39,999 bases of DNA from NCBI GenBank assembly GCA_051418075.1, contig JBPRGG010000130.1, positions 1 to 39,999 on the forward strand. The letters are read 5' to 3'. A program made the translations under genes and the position numbers. The notes below the pieces were generated by a model. It was not told the origin of the DNA. It worked only from the letters and a program-made list of their open reading frames with translations, and did no database searches. Source of the DNA: JBPRGG01 sp051418075. Lineage in GTDB: Bacteria > Bacteroidota > Bacteroidia > Cytophagales > Cyclobacteriaceae. Positions 1 to 8,464 of this stretch are shown piece by piece (the stretch's first letter is position 1; each line of letters opens with the position of its first letter).

Positions 1-84
1 GCTGGTTGCTGGTTGCTGGTTACTGGTTGCTGGTTACTGGTTGCTGGTTGCTGGTTGCTGGTTGCTTGTTACTGGTTGCTGGAG
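1..84. repeat. Heptanucleotide tandem repeat (CTGGTTG/CTGGTTA)
   Basis: About twelve consecutive 7-bp units of the form (G/A)CTGGTT run from the left edge of the window to about 84, with one unit altered to GCTTGTT near 63-69. The array is cut by the window edge, so its true length is unknown. A single stray unit (GCTGGTTAC) recurs at about 224-232. Because 7 is not a multiple of 3 the array is open in several frames and gives a spurious repetitive peptide. I read it as a non-coding simple-sequence repeat prone to slipped-strand length change. Confidence 0.9.
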
Positions 85-107
85 GTTCAGCAAGCTCCTT
101 GACCGTC

Positions 108-155
108 ATTGCGAAGGTTTTGCAGGGGCAGAGGGAAGGAAAAACCTGTGGCAAT
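108..155. repeat. Imperfect palindromic intergenic repeat
   Basis: ATTGCGAAGGTTTT at 108-121 is complementary, with small bulges, to AAAACCTGTGGCAAT at 141-155, leaving a 19-base loop. The outer CATTGCG/GGCAAT words resemble the CATTGCGA...GCAAT palindromes found between genes in many Bacteroidota. It lies downstream of the histidine kinase, which is read leftward, and may act as an RNA hairpin. No T-tract supports a classical terminator. Confidence 0.5.
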
Positions 156-233
156 CCATCAGTCAGGAGCAGAACAGCTCAACGCTTAGCTGTTGCCCCT
201 TATTTTTTTGAGAAATTGACTGCTGCTGGTTAC

Positions 234-1727
234 TTAATTATAAATATTCAGGTGACAAATAAATGTGGTTCCTTCATTTACGGTGCTTTCCACCTCAATA
301 TGACCGCCATTTCGGCTGATCAGGTTTTTTATGATATACAATCCAACACCTGTTCCCTCTGCCGAATTTTGATTAAATCGTTTAAAGGGCTTAAACAAAT
401 GATTATCTATCTTATCTAAATTCATACCCATGCCATTATCCTTAATGGTAACTATTACCTGATCAGCTTGCTTTTCGGCTGATATATCAATCACCAAAGG
501 CCTGTCTTCACTTCTATATTTTATAGCATTTGAGATGAGATTAGACAGAATGCTTTGCATAAATGAATTCACATATCGAAAAGAAAATTCCGGATCAATT
601 TTATTTTTAATCGTTCCCTTACAGGCATTTATTCCTGACTGATATTGCAATTCCAGATATCTGATCAATTGAAACAGTTTAATATCTTCCCCCATTAATT
701 CATTGTCTCTGCTTTGTACTTCCAGTATTTCAGTTATGCCCTTCATTACAGATTCCAGCTTGACAATCTGATTGCTAAAAAGATCCTGAAACTCATTTTG
801 TGAAAATTTTTGTTTCTTTAAAAGATCAAGCATCATTTTCATATTCGAAATAGGCGATTTCAAATCATGGGCCGCTATATAGAGTAAATCTTTTTGCAGA
901 TTAAATGCATTGTTCAACAACAATTCCGTTTTTTTTCTTTCAGTAATATCCCGGCTGACCCCGACCAATTTATCAGGATTACCCGCTCTATCTTTTATCA
1001 GGTTTCGATTATCACTAAACCAGCGGTATTCTCCACTTTTTACTTTCCACCTGTATTCTACCGGATTGCCCGGATACTGATCATTAATCACCCGGTTTAA
1101 ATAATCATTAACTACTGGCACATCATCAGGATGCAGTCTTTGAGCGGCTGCATCCATATCCAACATGAGCTCATGCAAAGGAAAACCTGTAAGCCTTTCC
1201 TGGGCCGGATTCATAAACTCATATTGGTTTGTTTTAAGATTTAATAAATGGATACCATCCTGGCTATTGTTGATAAGCAGCTCCAGTTGCTGGTGTGATT
1301 CCTTAAGTTGTTTAATTATTAAGGATTTGTGCTTATCACTCTGTACATCCTTTGTTACATCCGTACTGTATAAAATCACATGACTGATGATTTCATTTTC
1401 CATCAAAACAGGATGGATCACCAGGTTAAAATAATGATCAGAATTATCAGGATAAGTAAATTTGTAAGCTTCAACTATGAATGGTCTCTTGGTTTTCAGC
1501 ACCTGGCCAATCAATTCTTCAGGCAATGAACTATCAGTTTGCCAGACTTCTGATAAAGTTTTTCCAATAATATTTATCTTACCATTAATTGCTAGCCTTC
1601 TTTGCGCTTCAGGATTGACAAATAAGTATTTCAGGTCGGGGCTTGAAAAAACAGATATACTAACATTAGAAAAATTAATTAATTGACTGTGTATTTGATG
1701 AACTTGACTTTGATTAACATTTATCAT
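234..1727 (-). CDS. PAS-domain sensor histidine kinase
   Basis: This 497-residue protein has no convincing membrane segment, so it is probably a cytoplasmic sensor. Two PAS-like regions (about 20-130 and 150-265) precede a HisKA dimerisation helix containing AAHDLKSP, whose histidine (about residue 287) is the expected phospho-acceptor. The HATPase_c domain follows, with an N box (LISNAIKYRSEDRP), G1 (DNGMGMN), F box (FKPFKRF) and G2 (GTGVGLYIIKNL). The second PAS ends in the typical GVSRDITERKKTE linker. It is an orphan: no response regulator gene is adjacent, so its partner is unknown. Transcription is leftward from 1727 and nothing else is in its transcription unit within the window. The ligand of the PAS domains cannot be inferred. 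Confidence 0.93.
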   Translation of the reverse strand: MINVNQSQVHQIHSQLINFSNVSISVFSSPDLKYLFVNPEAQRRLAINGKINIIGKTLSEVWQTDSSLPEELIGQVLKTKRPFIVEAYKFTYPDNSDHYFNLVIHPVLMENEIISHVILYSTDVTKDVQSDKHKSLIIKQLKESHQQLELLINNSQDGIHLLNLKTNQYEFMNPAQERLTGFPLHELMLDMDAAAQRLHPDDVPVVNDYLNRVINDQYPGNPVEYRWKVKSGEYRWFSDNRNLIKDRAGNPDKLVGVSRDITERKKTELLLNNAFNLQKDLLYIAAHDLKSPISNMKMMLDLLKKQKFSQNEFQDLFSNQIVKLESVMKGITEILEVQSRDNELMGEDIKLFQLIRYLELQYQSGINACKGTIKNKIDPEFSFRYVNSFMQSILSNLISNAIKYRSEDRPLVIDISAEKQADQVIVTIKDNGMGMNLDKIDNHLFKPFKRFNQNSAEGTGVGLYIIKNLISRNGGHIEVESTVNEGTTFICHLNIYN

Positions 1728-2022
1728 CTGTAATTTAGTTAAGTGAGCGGAAAAATGGTATCACGAAAAATAAATTAATCAAATGGCATTAAATTGTTAT
1801 AACAGGAACTACTTTTTGTGAAAGCTTCATGTTTTCGTAAATATAATTTTTTTCTAATCTTTGTCCAATTAAAGTAATGATTTAAAGATAAATAGTAAAG
1901 TAACTTGAGAGCGTATTAATCAGAAAGGGAGTAAGTAAAAATCAACCCGGATGCTTATTGCCACTTAAAATTTCATTGATTTTTCTACTCAAATGAACCC
2001 CTTCCAACCTCAAAATCCCATC

Positions 2023-2084
2023 TTTCCGGATTTCCGGAATTGCTCTCCGGCAAAAATTCTGACTTTCCGGATGACCGAAATTGC
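2023..2084. repeat. Imperfect 21-bp direct repeat pair
   Basis: TTTCCGGATTTCCGGAATTGC at 2023-2043 is repeated as a variant at 2064-2084 with 18 of 21 bases identical. The differences fall at repeat positions 10, 11 and 15. The first copy also contains the palindrome TTCCGGAA. Function is unknown. Confidence 0.6.
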
Positions 2085-2226
2085 AGCAGGAGCAAAAAGC
2101 CAATGGTTTTACCCGACATTCTATAAATAATTTTAAAATGATAGATACTACGTTTTGTTTAAGTTGCATTTTCCAAGCCTCCCTCTCACTAAAACTAAAC
2201 TTTATAGCCTCAATTTTATGGTGCAA

Positions 2227-2314
2227 GTATTTTCCACTTGTGCCTTTCACGAAAAATACCACCTTTCACGAAAACTATTAAAATCAAAGCCCATATAGCA
2301 CAAGTGGAAAATAC
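2227..2314. repeat. 17-bp perfect inverted repeat with nested 13-bp direct repeats
   Basis: GTATTTTCCACTTGTGC at 2227-2243 is the exact reverse complement of 2298-2314. Inside the 54-bp interval the 13-mer CCTTTCACGAAAA occurs twice (2243-2255 and 2262-2274). The arrangement could be a small non-autonomous element, a structured RNA, or an operator cluster. No T-tract follows either arm, so a simple terminator is unlikely. Confidence 0.75.
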
Positions 2315-2331
2315 ATCAGCTATAATTGTAG

Positions 2332-2402
2332 CCTTGAGCCCAAAGGCCGTGAAAAAGTACCACCCATCCGGCCAGGACAAAAATTGGAGAAAGGTAGCAT
2401 GT
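2332..2402 (+). repeat. Dispersed intergenic repeat family A, copy 1 (short form)
   Basis: The sequence CACCCATCCGGCCAGGACAA (2361-2380) followed by TTGGAGAAAGGTAGCATG matches copies at 6361-6472 and 22662-22778. It is preceded by GAGCCCAAAGGC, which matches GAGCCCAAACGC at the start of copy 3. Copy 1 lacks the T-rich hairpin segment between these two parts, so it looks like an internally deleted derivative. It appears to be non-coding. Confidence 0.6.
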
Positions 2403-2553
2403 AAAATAAGATCCAGGCTATCAGATTTTACTAACATGATCCTTATTCATAACATTTTTGGATAAAACACCACCGCCCTTTTTTCCAGGTCAAAAAGTAT
2501 GAACATTGTACCAGGTTTATTATCTTAATGCCCATCAAAATTCTGAATGTACC

Positions 2554-3426
2554 ATGAAAATTATTATCTTTTTAGGCCTGATGCTGATACTAAGCCATAT
2601 TAGCCTGGCTCAATCTGAAAAGTTGAACATAGTGGTGATCGGAGCCCATCCGGATGATGCTGACGGCTCTACCGGAGGTACTGCCATTAAGTTTTCTCAA
2701 CTTGGTCATAACGTACTTTTTGTATCCCTCACCAATGGAGATGCTGGTCATTTTGAACAGGGAGGGGGAATATTGGCCAAAATCCGTATGGCTGAAGCCC
2801 AGGAAGCAGGAAAACGTTTCGGGGTGACCTATAAGGTCCTGGATCATCATGACGGGGAACTAATGCCCAATCTTAACGTTCGGCTAGAGGTGATTCGTCT
2901 GATTCGCCAGTGGCAGGCTGATGTGGTAATTGGCCCCCGGCCATATGATTACCACCCCGATCATCGAAATACAGCCATTATCCTTCAGGATGCCGCCTAT
3001 ATGGTGATGGTTCCCAATGTGGCTCCCGATACGCCTCCACTTAAAAATAATCCTGTTTTTCTGTATGCCCAGGATCGCTTTCAAAAGCCATATCCTTTTA
3101 AACCGGATATTGTGGTAGATATTTCAGATGTTTACCTGGATAAAATTTATGCCATGGCGGCTCATAAATCCCAATATTTTGAATGGCTGCCCTGGATTGG
3201 AGGCTATCTGGATGAAGTACCAGACGATCCCCAAAAGAGGCTGGACTGGCTGGCAGCAAAAAGAAAACGCGCTATTTCACCAGAAGTAAAAACCTCCCTG
3301 ATAAAATGGTATGGCCAGGAGAAAGCCGGGCAGGTGACTCAGGCCGAAGCCTTTGAGATTTGTGAATATGGCAGATATCCTAGGCCAGATGAAATCAGGC
3401 GCCTGTTTCCCATGCTGAGCCAGTGA
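2554..3426 (+). CDS. Secreted PIG-L/LmbE family deacetylase
   Basis: The predicted product is about 290 residues and belongs to the PIG-L family of zinc-dependent de-N-acetylases, which remove acetyl groups from N-acetylglucosamine-type sugars. Evidence is the metal-binding AHPDDAD motif just after the signal peptide, a conserved DHHDGE segment and the PYDYHPDHRNT histidine motif. I choose the ATG at 2554 because it starts a clean signal peptide (MKIIIFLGLMLILSHISLAQ); an in-frame ATG at 2506 would put 16 polar residues before it. Export points to extracellular or periplasmic sugar processing. That fits the alpha-L-rhamnosidase gene 108 bp downstream on the same strand. The exact substrate is unknown; bacillithiol-type BshB deacetylases are related but normally cytoplasmic. 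Confidence 0.88.
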   Translation: MKIIIFLGLMLILSHISLAQSEKLNIVVIGAHPDDADGSTGGTAIKFSQLGHNVLFVSLTNGDAGHFEQGGGILAKIRMAEAQEAGKRFGVTYKVLDHHDGELMPNLNVRLEVIRLIRQWQADVVIGPRPYDYHPDHRNTAIILQDAAYMVMVPNVAPDTPPLKNNPVFLYAQDRFQKPYPFKPDIVVDISDVYLDKIYAMAAHKSQYFEWLPWIGGYLDEVPDDPQKRLDWLAAKRKRAISPEVKTSLIKWYGQEKAGQVTQAEAFEICEYGRYPRPDEIRRLFPMLSQ

Positions 3427-3534
3427 TGGCCAGTAAATAATGACCTAATTAGCCAATAAAATTAATCCGGTCATGTTATGTATCATACCGGTGAACTGGT
3501 TTATAAATATCAACCCAAAAATTATTTGTTGAAC

Positions 3535-6273
3535 ATGATAAAGCTATTTCTTACTGGATTTTTCAGTCTAGGGTTCCTGATCAGTCAGGCCCAGTTACAG
3601 CCAGAGCAGCTTACCTGCGAATATGTTAAAAACCCTTCAGTGGTGGACCAGCCTCACCCCCGCCTGGCCTGGGTCAATATTGATCCCAGTGAGGCAAGAG
3701 GCCAAGAGCAAACCGCCTGGCAAATAAGGGTGGCCAGCAGTCCCGAACAATTGGATACTGCGGACCTATGGGATAGTGGCAAAAAACAAAGCAGTCAGTC
3801 TACCCGGGTAACGTATCAGGGTGAACCCTTAAATTCCCGTCAGAATTGCTGGTGGCAGGTTAGGGTATGGGATAAAGATGGACAGGTATCAAACTGGAGT
3901 GAACCTGCTTTTTGGCGTATGGGCCTGTTAAATCCTTCAGCATGGAAAGCCCAATGGATTGGGGCTCCCTGGCAGGGAGAAGAAGAAATTCCCAAGCCAA
4001 ACAGCCCTGCTGCCAGGCCGGAAGAGATGCCGCCTCCAGCCCCTATGATGAGGAAATCCTTTAATCTGAGCAAACCAGTGGCTGAAGCTGTGGCTTTTGT
4101 AACTGGTCTGGGCTATTTTGAATTGTACCTGAATGGTGATAAAGTGGGTGATGATGTTCTGGTGCCTAATCAAACCAACTACGGAAAACGTCCTGAATTA
4201 CCGGATGCACCCATTCCTCTGCAGGATAATTTCAGAAAATACAAGGTAATGTACCTGGCTTATGATGTCAAAGATCAGCTGCGTCAGGGAGAAAATGTAA
4301 TAGGCAGCATGCTGGGTAATGGGTTTTATAATCCAGCCAAGTTCTGGGCCGGTGGATATGGCACGCCCCGGTTCATCGGACAACTTCATATTACATATGA
4401 AGATGGAACTGAAGAAATTATTGTCAGTGATCCCACCTGGAAAGCAGCCAAATCGGCTATCCTGATGGATATGGTGTTTTATGGAGAACATTATGATGCC
4501 CGGCAGGAGCAACCTGGCTGGTCTTCTCCGGGATTTGACGATTCCGGTTGGAAAAATGTAGTATTGCGAAAAGCCCCGGAAGGAGTATTGGTGGCACATA
4601 CCCCTCATCCTGATAAAGTGATGGAGCAACTTGAACCTGTTTCTATTGAAAAACTGGCCGAAGGAAAATATAAAGTAGATTTTGGCAAGGAAATATCCGG
4701 TTGGTTGCGACTGAAAAATGCAGAAGGCCCGGCCGGTCATAAAGTGGATATCAATTACATCTGCAACACCTATTCGGGCGACAATTCCTATATCTTCCGG
4801 GGAGAAGGCAGAGAAAATTATGCCGCCAGATTTAATTGGTTTGTGTTTAGCGGGGTAGAGATATCAAACTGGCCGGGGGAATTACAGCCGGATCAACTGG
4901 TAGCAGAAGCAGTTAATACTTATGTGGAAGAGTCGGCCACCTTTGAAACTTCCAATCCAATGTTTAACCAGATCAACCAGATCTGGAAACGCAGCCAGCT
5001 GGACAACATGCACGGAGGCATTGCCAGCGATTGCCCCCACCGGGAACGCTCCGGCTATACCGGCGATGGTCAGGTGGCTTGTGTTACGGTGATGCACAAC
5101 TATGATGCCCGATCATTCTACTATAAGTGGATCCAGGACATGTATGAAGCTCAGAATGTAGCAACAGGCTATGTTCCCAACGGGGCTCCCTGGCAGCCGG
5201 GATGTGGTGGTGGGGTGGCCTGGGGTTCAGCCATATGCATCATGCCATGGGAGTTTTACCTGCACTATGGCGACAAAGACATGTTAAAGGATAATTATCC
5301 CGGAATGAAGGCATATATCAGATATATGCAGAACTGGGTGAAACAGGATGGTATCATGCACATGCAAAGGACCGGAAAGGACGGTAAAGTATTGAAATGG
5401 TTCAACCTGGGCGAATGGGCGGCTCCGGGAGAAACTGTTCCGGATAAGATGGTGCACACATTTTATTTCTGGCGCTCTGCTGATTTTACTGCCAAAACGG
5501 CCAGGGCTTTAGGCAAAGAAAAAGAAGCGGTGTATTATGCTGGTCTGGCCAAAAAAACCTGGCAGGCATTTCATGATACTTTTTATGATGCCAATAATCA
5601 TACTTACGGAAAAGCCGGTGGCAATGTATTTGCCCTGGAAATGGGTGTTCCTGAGGATCGGTACCAGGCTGTGGTACAGACTTTACAATCAGACATAGAA
5701 GCCAACCAGGGGCACCTTGATACCGGGATCTTTGGCACCCAATTTTTATTTGAAGTATTGGCGGAAAACGGGTTAAACGAATTGGCCTACGAAATGATGA
5801 ACAAAAAAACCTATCCCAGCTATGGACATTGGCTTGAACGGGGAGCTACCACTACCTGGGAACATTGGGACGGTCACAGTTCCCAAAACCATCCTATGTT
5901 TGGAGGCGGGATATCCTGGTTTTACCGAAAACTGGCGGGTATGCAGGCAGATCCGGCTAACCCAGGTTATCGTCATATTATTTTTAAACCGCAGCCGGTA
6001 GAAGCAATGGATTTTGTCACCTATGAAAACAACACTGCTTTCGGAGTAGCCGGAATCAGCTGGGAAAAAGAGCAGGAGGCTTTTAAAATGGACATCAAGG
6101 TACCTGTAGGCAGTACGGCAACAGTATATATTCCCACAGATGACTTACAAAAGATCAGTGAAAATGGCAAACCCCTTAAAGATGCTGAGGGAGTTGAGGT
6201 AGAAGGAATGGAAGATGGATCTGGCCGGGTAGAATTAGTTTCGGGACGATATCAGTTTACCATAACAAAATAA
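3535..6273 (+). CDS. Secreted alpha-L-rhamnosidase, GH78 family
   Basis: This enzyme of about 912 residues should release terminal alpha-L-rhamnose from polysaccharides or glycosides. After a signal peptide (MIKLFLTGFFSLGFLISQAQ) come an Ig-like N-terminal module, a rhamnosidase N-domain with WIGAPWQ and YFELYLNGDKVGD, a second beta domain, and the six-hairpin catalytic barrel. Family-typical motifs include SDCPHRERSGYTGDGQ and GATTTWEHWDG (holding the acidic residues expected in the active site), then FGGGISWFYRKLAGMQ before the C-terminal beta-sandwich. An earlier in-frame ATG at 3478 adds 19 residues ahead of the signal peptide and is less likely. The gene follows the PIG-L deacetylase with a 108-bp gap and could be co-transcribed. 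No SusC/SusD pair is present nearby. Confidence 0.94.
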   Translation: MIKLFLTGFFSLGFLISQAQLQPEQLTCEYVKNPSVVDQPHPRLAWVNIDPSEARGQEQTAWQIRVASSPEQLDTADLWDSGKKQSSQSTRVTYQGEPLNSRQNCWWQVRVWDKDGQVSNWSEPAFWRMGLLNPSAWKAQWIGAPWQGEEEIPKPNSPAARPEEMPPPAPMMRKSFNLSKPVAEAVAFVTGLGYFELYLNGDKVGDDVLVPNQTNYGKRPELPDAPIPLQDNFRKYKVMYLAYDVKDQLRQGENVIGSMLGNGFYNPAKFWAGGYGTPRFIGQLHITYEDGTEEIIVSDPTWKAAKSAILMDMVFYGEHYDARQEQPGWSSPGFDDSGWKNVVLRKAPEGVLVAHTPHPDKVMEQLEPVSIEKLAEGKYKVDFGKEISGWLRLKNAEGPAGHKVDINYICNTYSGDNSYIFRGEGRENYAARFNWFVFSGVEISNWPGELQPDQLVAEAVNTYVEESATFETSNPMFNQINQIWKRSQLDNMHGGIASDCPHRERSGYTGDGQVACVTVMHNYDARSFYYKWIQDMYEAQNVATGYVPNGAPWQPGCGGGVAWGSAICIMPWEFYLHYGDKDMLKDNYPGMKAYIRYMQNWVKQDGIMHMQRTGKDGKVLKWFNLGEWAAPGETVPDKMVHTFYFWRSADFTAKTARALGKEKEAVYYAGLAKKTWQAFHDTFYDANNHTYGKAGGNVFALEMGVPEDRYQAVVQTLQSDIEANQGHLDTGIFGTQFLFEVLAENGLNELAYEMMNKKTYPSYGHWLERGATTTWEHWDGHSSQNHPMFGGGISWFYRKLAGMQADPANPGYRHIIFKPQPVEAMDFVTYENNTAFGVAGISWEKEQEAFKMDIKVPVGSTATVYIPTDDLQKISENGKPLKDAEGVEVEGMEDGSGRVELVSGRYQFTITK

Positions 6274-6360
6274 TATGGAGGAAAAATTCAGGAAAGACGA
6301 AATTTTGTGACCGACCTGCTGGTACGGTTTTGTGCCAGGTCTCCAAATCCTCAATCGCAG

Positions 6361-6472
6361 CTGCGCCAAGTGCAGGCATTTTATTGTCTTGATCTTTTTG
6401 CATGCTTTTTTCTATCCAGATAAAAAAATACCCCTCGTCCATTCAGGACAAATGATGGAAGAAGGAAGCATG
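6361..6472 (+). repeat. Dispersed intergenic repeat family A, copy 2
   Basis: The copy begins with CTGCGCCAAGTGCAGGCATT, continues through GTCTTGAT plus a T-rich segment (6386-6414), and ends with ATTCAGGACAAATGATGGA and GAAGGAAGCATG. The order of these blocks is the same as in copy 3 at 22662-22778, and the distal block matches copy 1 at 2332-2402. It fills most of the 230-bp space between the convergent rhamnosidase and membrane-protein genes. Confidence 0.6.
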
Positions 6473-6503
6473 TCAATTTATTTGCAGCCAGTCTTTATAA
6501 TAT

Positions 6504-6947
6504 CTATTCCTGTTTTTTTCCATTTACCCTATAAATCAGCCCATTTAGCCAACCAAATATGGCATGAGCAGCTATCAGTTGAAGGTAATACTTCTTTAGC
6601 TTAATATGGGGCGGGTCAGGGTGCAAAATTATTGTAACATGCCAGCCAACCACGCCTAAAAAACCATTTAAAATTCCCATTAAGAAGCTATTCCCATGAT
6701 TGGGTTTTAAGGAAGTATGTTTCCAGATGATGGGATATACCAGGGAAAAAGCCTGGCCTACCAGCAAATGGGCCAGATATCCTAACAGGTGGTGGGCATT
6801 TTGTTTTTTATCCTGGGGAAACATCAGTTGATTCAGTATCAGTGGCTCCAGGAATTTTTCCTTTTTATGTAAAGAAATGAGGTAGCTGAAAATAGTCATA
6901 CCGGTGGTGGCCACCAGGTTCATAGGTAATGTTTTGATCAATTTCAT
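6504..6947 (-). CDS. Small integral membrane protein of unknown function
   Basis: The 147-residue product has about four hydrophobic segments: residues 8-25 (LVATTGMTIFSYLISL), 53-75 (LLGYLAHLLVGQAFSLVYPI), 88-108 (FLMGILNGFLGVVGWHVTII) and 120-138 (YLQLIAAHAIFGWLNGLIY). Histidines sit in or near the membrane segments (AHHLLGYLAH, GWHVTIILH, AAHAIFGWL), which is unusual, but no known metal motif is evident. I do not recognise a named family. It stands alone, convergent with the rhamnosidase gene. The start at 6947 gives a plausible first helix; no strong ribosome site is seen. Confidence 0.7.
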   Translation of the reverse strand: MKLIKTLPMNLVATTGMTIFSYLISLHKKEKFLEPLILNQLMFPQDKKQNAHHLLGYLAHLLVGQAFSLVYPIIWKHTSLKPNHGNSFLMGILNGFLGVVGWHVTIILHPDPPHIKLKKYYLQLIAAHAIFGWLNGLIYRVNGKKQE

Positions 6948-7234
6948 TAATTCATTTATTCGGTGTTATGATGATTTCAGTATTTAAACTGAATTATCCG
7001 GTATATGATTATCATAAAATTAAATTTGAACCATATACCCGTCCTTAAGGTGGAGAAATTGCCATGGTCTTTGACCGAAGACCGCGGATGGAAGGCTTTT
7101 GGATAATTAATTAATGACAGACCTCATTAATAAAAAAAGGTAGGCTGCTAATTGCATGACAAATCTCTTCCTGGCATCGAAACCACCACTTTACCTGTAT
7201 TTAGCTGAAGCACAAATACTTAAAGCTATCCGGA
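6948..7234. other. Intergenic region with dispersed repeat family B, copy 1
   Basis: The region contains GGTCTTTGACCGAAGACC (7066-7083), a 6-bp-stem palindrome, followed by GACCGCGGA and ATAATTAATTAATGACAGAC CTCAT (about 7102-7126). The last block matches a block at about 22529-22553 with 22 of 25 bases identical, and both copies carry TTGACCG upstream. The rest of the region shows no gene. Confidence 0.5.
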
Positions 7235-8368
7235 TTATTTTATCAATTTATTTTCCAGGTAAATATGCTTCCCCCCATGCCAGGGTTTGGTACAAATATC
7301 TATATCACCATCCTGGTCGACATCGTCAGCCACAGCTTCATGGATGCGGTAATCAGAAAGAATAACATGCTCCTGCCATACACTTCCTTTTCCATGCGTA
7401 TTTTCCCAAATAAATAAATGCCTGGTAGCGGATGATAAAGGTCCCCCTCCTGATAGCACATCCGCATCTCCATCGTTATCAAAATCAGCTACAGCCAGGG
7501 AATGAAAATCCTGACCGGTGGAATCAGCTGAGATGGAATGAAACAAAAACTTCTGGCCTTTCTCCTGATTTTCCCACCAGAAAACTCTGCCAGAAGGTGT
7601 ATCAGCTTCTGCTTCAATAATATCCAGATCACCGTCCTGGTCCAGGTCAATGCACCAGGACCTGAGGGCCAGGCCAAACTTATCCGGCCGGTTTCCCCGC
7701 GGTGGGGTAAGTATTGGATGTTCTACCCATTCCATGCCTTTGCCATCTTTGTTTTCATACCACACATTTCCTCTTACTATATCGATATCCTGGTCCAGGT
7801 CCAGATCGCCATAACCCCGTGGGGCAATGCCTCCATGAATACCAGATCCTATTTTTTTATAATTCCAGTTGTGCCGGTAGTCTTCTGGCATTTTGTACCA
7901 GGCCAATACCGGATGATCAGGGTGATTGGACAATGAAATGATATCTTTGCGACCATCCCCATCCAGGTCTGCCGCCACATTATCATGACAGCTGATCAGG
8001 TTTTTTCGATGCAGGATAAAAGAAGCCTGTCCAGGATTTCCCGGGTTTTCATACCAGGAATCTCCCACAACAAAATCCATCCAGCCGTCCTGGTTTACAT
8101 CCAGTGGACAGCCTCCCACATCAGTGGATGCACCTTTTCCTATTTCATGTAAATTCCATTCAGAAGGTGCCCTGTATTCATACCAATACATCTCTCCAAA
8201 CCGTCCAAATATCCAATCCAGATCCCCATCTTTATCAAGATCTATCAGGCTGGTTTGCCCCATACGGTCCCGGAATTCACCAATTTGATGTAGCTGAAAT
8301 GACATGGTTTGCCCCAGACTCAAAGTCAGGCTGACCAATAACAATATGATGGTTAGATAAATACGCAT
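7235..8368 (-). CDS. Secreted FG-GAP/VCBS repeat protein
   Basis: This protein of about 377 residues starts with a signal peptide (MRIYLTIILLLVSLTLSLGQ) and then carries seven calcium-binding loops of the form DxDxDGDxD: DLDKDGDLD, DVNQDGWMD, DLDGDGRKD, DLDLDQDID, DLDQDGDLD, DFDNDGDAD and DVDQDGDID. Each is followed by an aromatic strand such as WYENP or WWENQ, the pattern of a beta-propeller of FG-GAP/VCBS repeats. I prefer the ATG at 8368 over one three codons earlier because it begins directly with the basic n-region. Such proteins bind calcium and often polysaccharides or partner proteins at the cell surface; no catalytic residues are evident. Downstream of it on the same strand there is only intergenic DNA; upstream is the Tat-exported PHP-like gene, 96 bp away, so an operon is possible. 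Confidence 0.88.
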   Translation of the reverse strand: MRIYLTIILLLVSLTLSLGQTMSFQLHQIGEFRDRMGQTSLIDLDKDGDLDWIFGRFGEMYWYEYRAPSEWNLHEIGKGASTDVGGCPLDVNQDGWMDFVVGDSWYENPGNPGQASFILHRKNLISCHDNVAADLDGDGRKDIISLSNHPDHPVLAWYKMPEDYRHNWNYKKIGSGIHGGIAPRGYGDLDLDQDIDIVRGNVWYENKDGKGMEWVEHPILTPPRGNRPDKFGLALRSWCIDLDQDGDLDIIEAEADTPSGRVFWWENQEKGQKFLFHSISADSTGQDFHSLAVADFDNDGDADVLSGGGPLSSATRHLFIWENTHGKGSVWQEHVILSDYRIHEAVADDVDQDGDIDICTKPWHGGKHIYLENKLIK

Positions 8369-8417
8369 GAGAATCATTTAATTCCACCTAAATCTATGAA
8401 ATTTCCAAAAATAATGA

Positions 8418-8460
8418 TGGGACTGCCTCAGGTTTTTTTAAATCTAAAGGCAGCCCCTGA
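8418..8460 (-). terminator. Possible hairpin between PHP-like and FG-GAP genes
   Basis: GGGACTGCCT (about 8419-8428) can pair with AGGCAGCCC (about 8448-8456) with one bulged base, and the flanking CAGG/CCTG adds to the stem. Read leftward it is followed only by an AT-rich stretch, not a clean T-tract. It is a weak candidate for a terminator or RNA-processing hairpin downstream of the PHP-like gene. Confidence 0.3.
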
Positions 8461-8464
8461 TCAT

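Larger units (their letters stand above)
1728..2553. other. 826-bp intergenic region between divergent genes, repeat-rich
   Basis: This gap separates the leftward kinase from the rightward deacetylase. It is AT-rich near the kinase start and then carries an imperfect direct repeat, a 17-bp inverted repeat with nested direct repeats, and a copy of a dispersed repeat family (each listed separately). Reading frames of 60-106 codons exist on both strands (for example 1942-2262, minus) but none has a recognisable domain and they overlap the repeats. I see no convincing gene in it. Confidence 0.6.

Noticed and set aside
1..84. Possible CRISPR array at the left edge
   Set aside because: The units are only 7 bp and contiguous with no spacers, so this is a simple tandem repeat.
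173..209. Small hairpin AACAGCT/AGCTGTT followed by a T-run
   Set aside because: Six bases separate the stem from the T-run and no plus-strand gene is seen to end here. It could only matter for a gene to the left of the window.
6..419. Open frame of 137 codons on the plus strand starting in the heptamer repeat
   Set aside because: The peptide is a translation of the tandem repeat and then runs antisense to the end of the histidine kinase gene; no domain is present.
1942..2262. 106-codon open frame on the minus strand with several cysteines (CSCCNFGH)
   Set aside because: It overlaps the direct and inverted repeats, has no recognisable fold, and its start lies inside the 17-bp inverted repeat region. 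I cannot support it as a gene.
4198..4740. 180-codon open frame antisense to the rhamnosidase gene
   Set aside because: It is the complement of a gene with clear GH78 motifs; composition bias explains the long frame.
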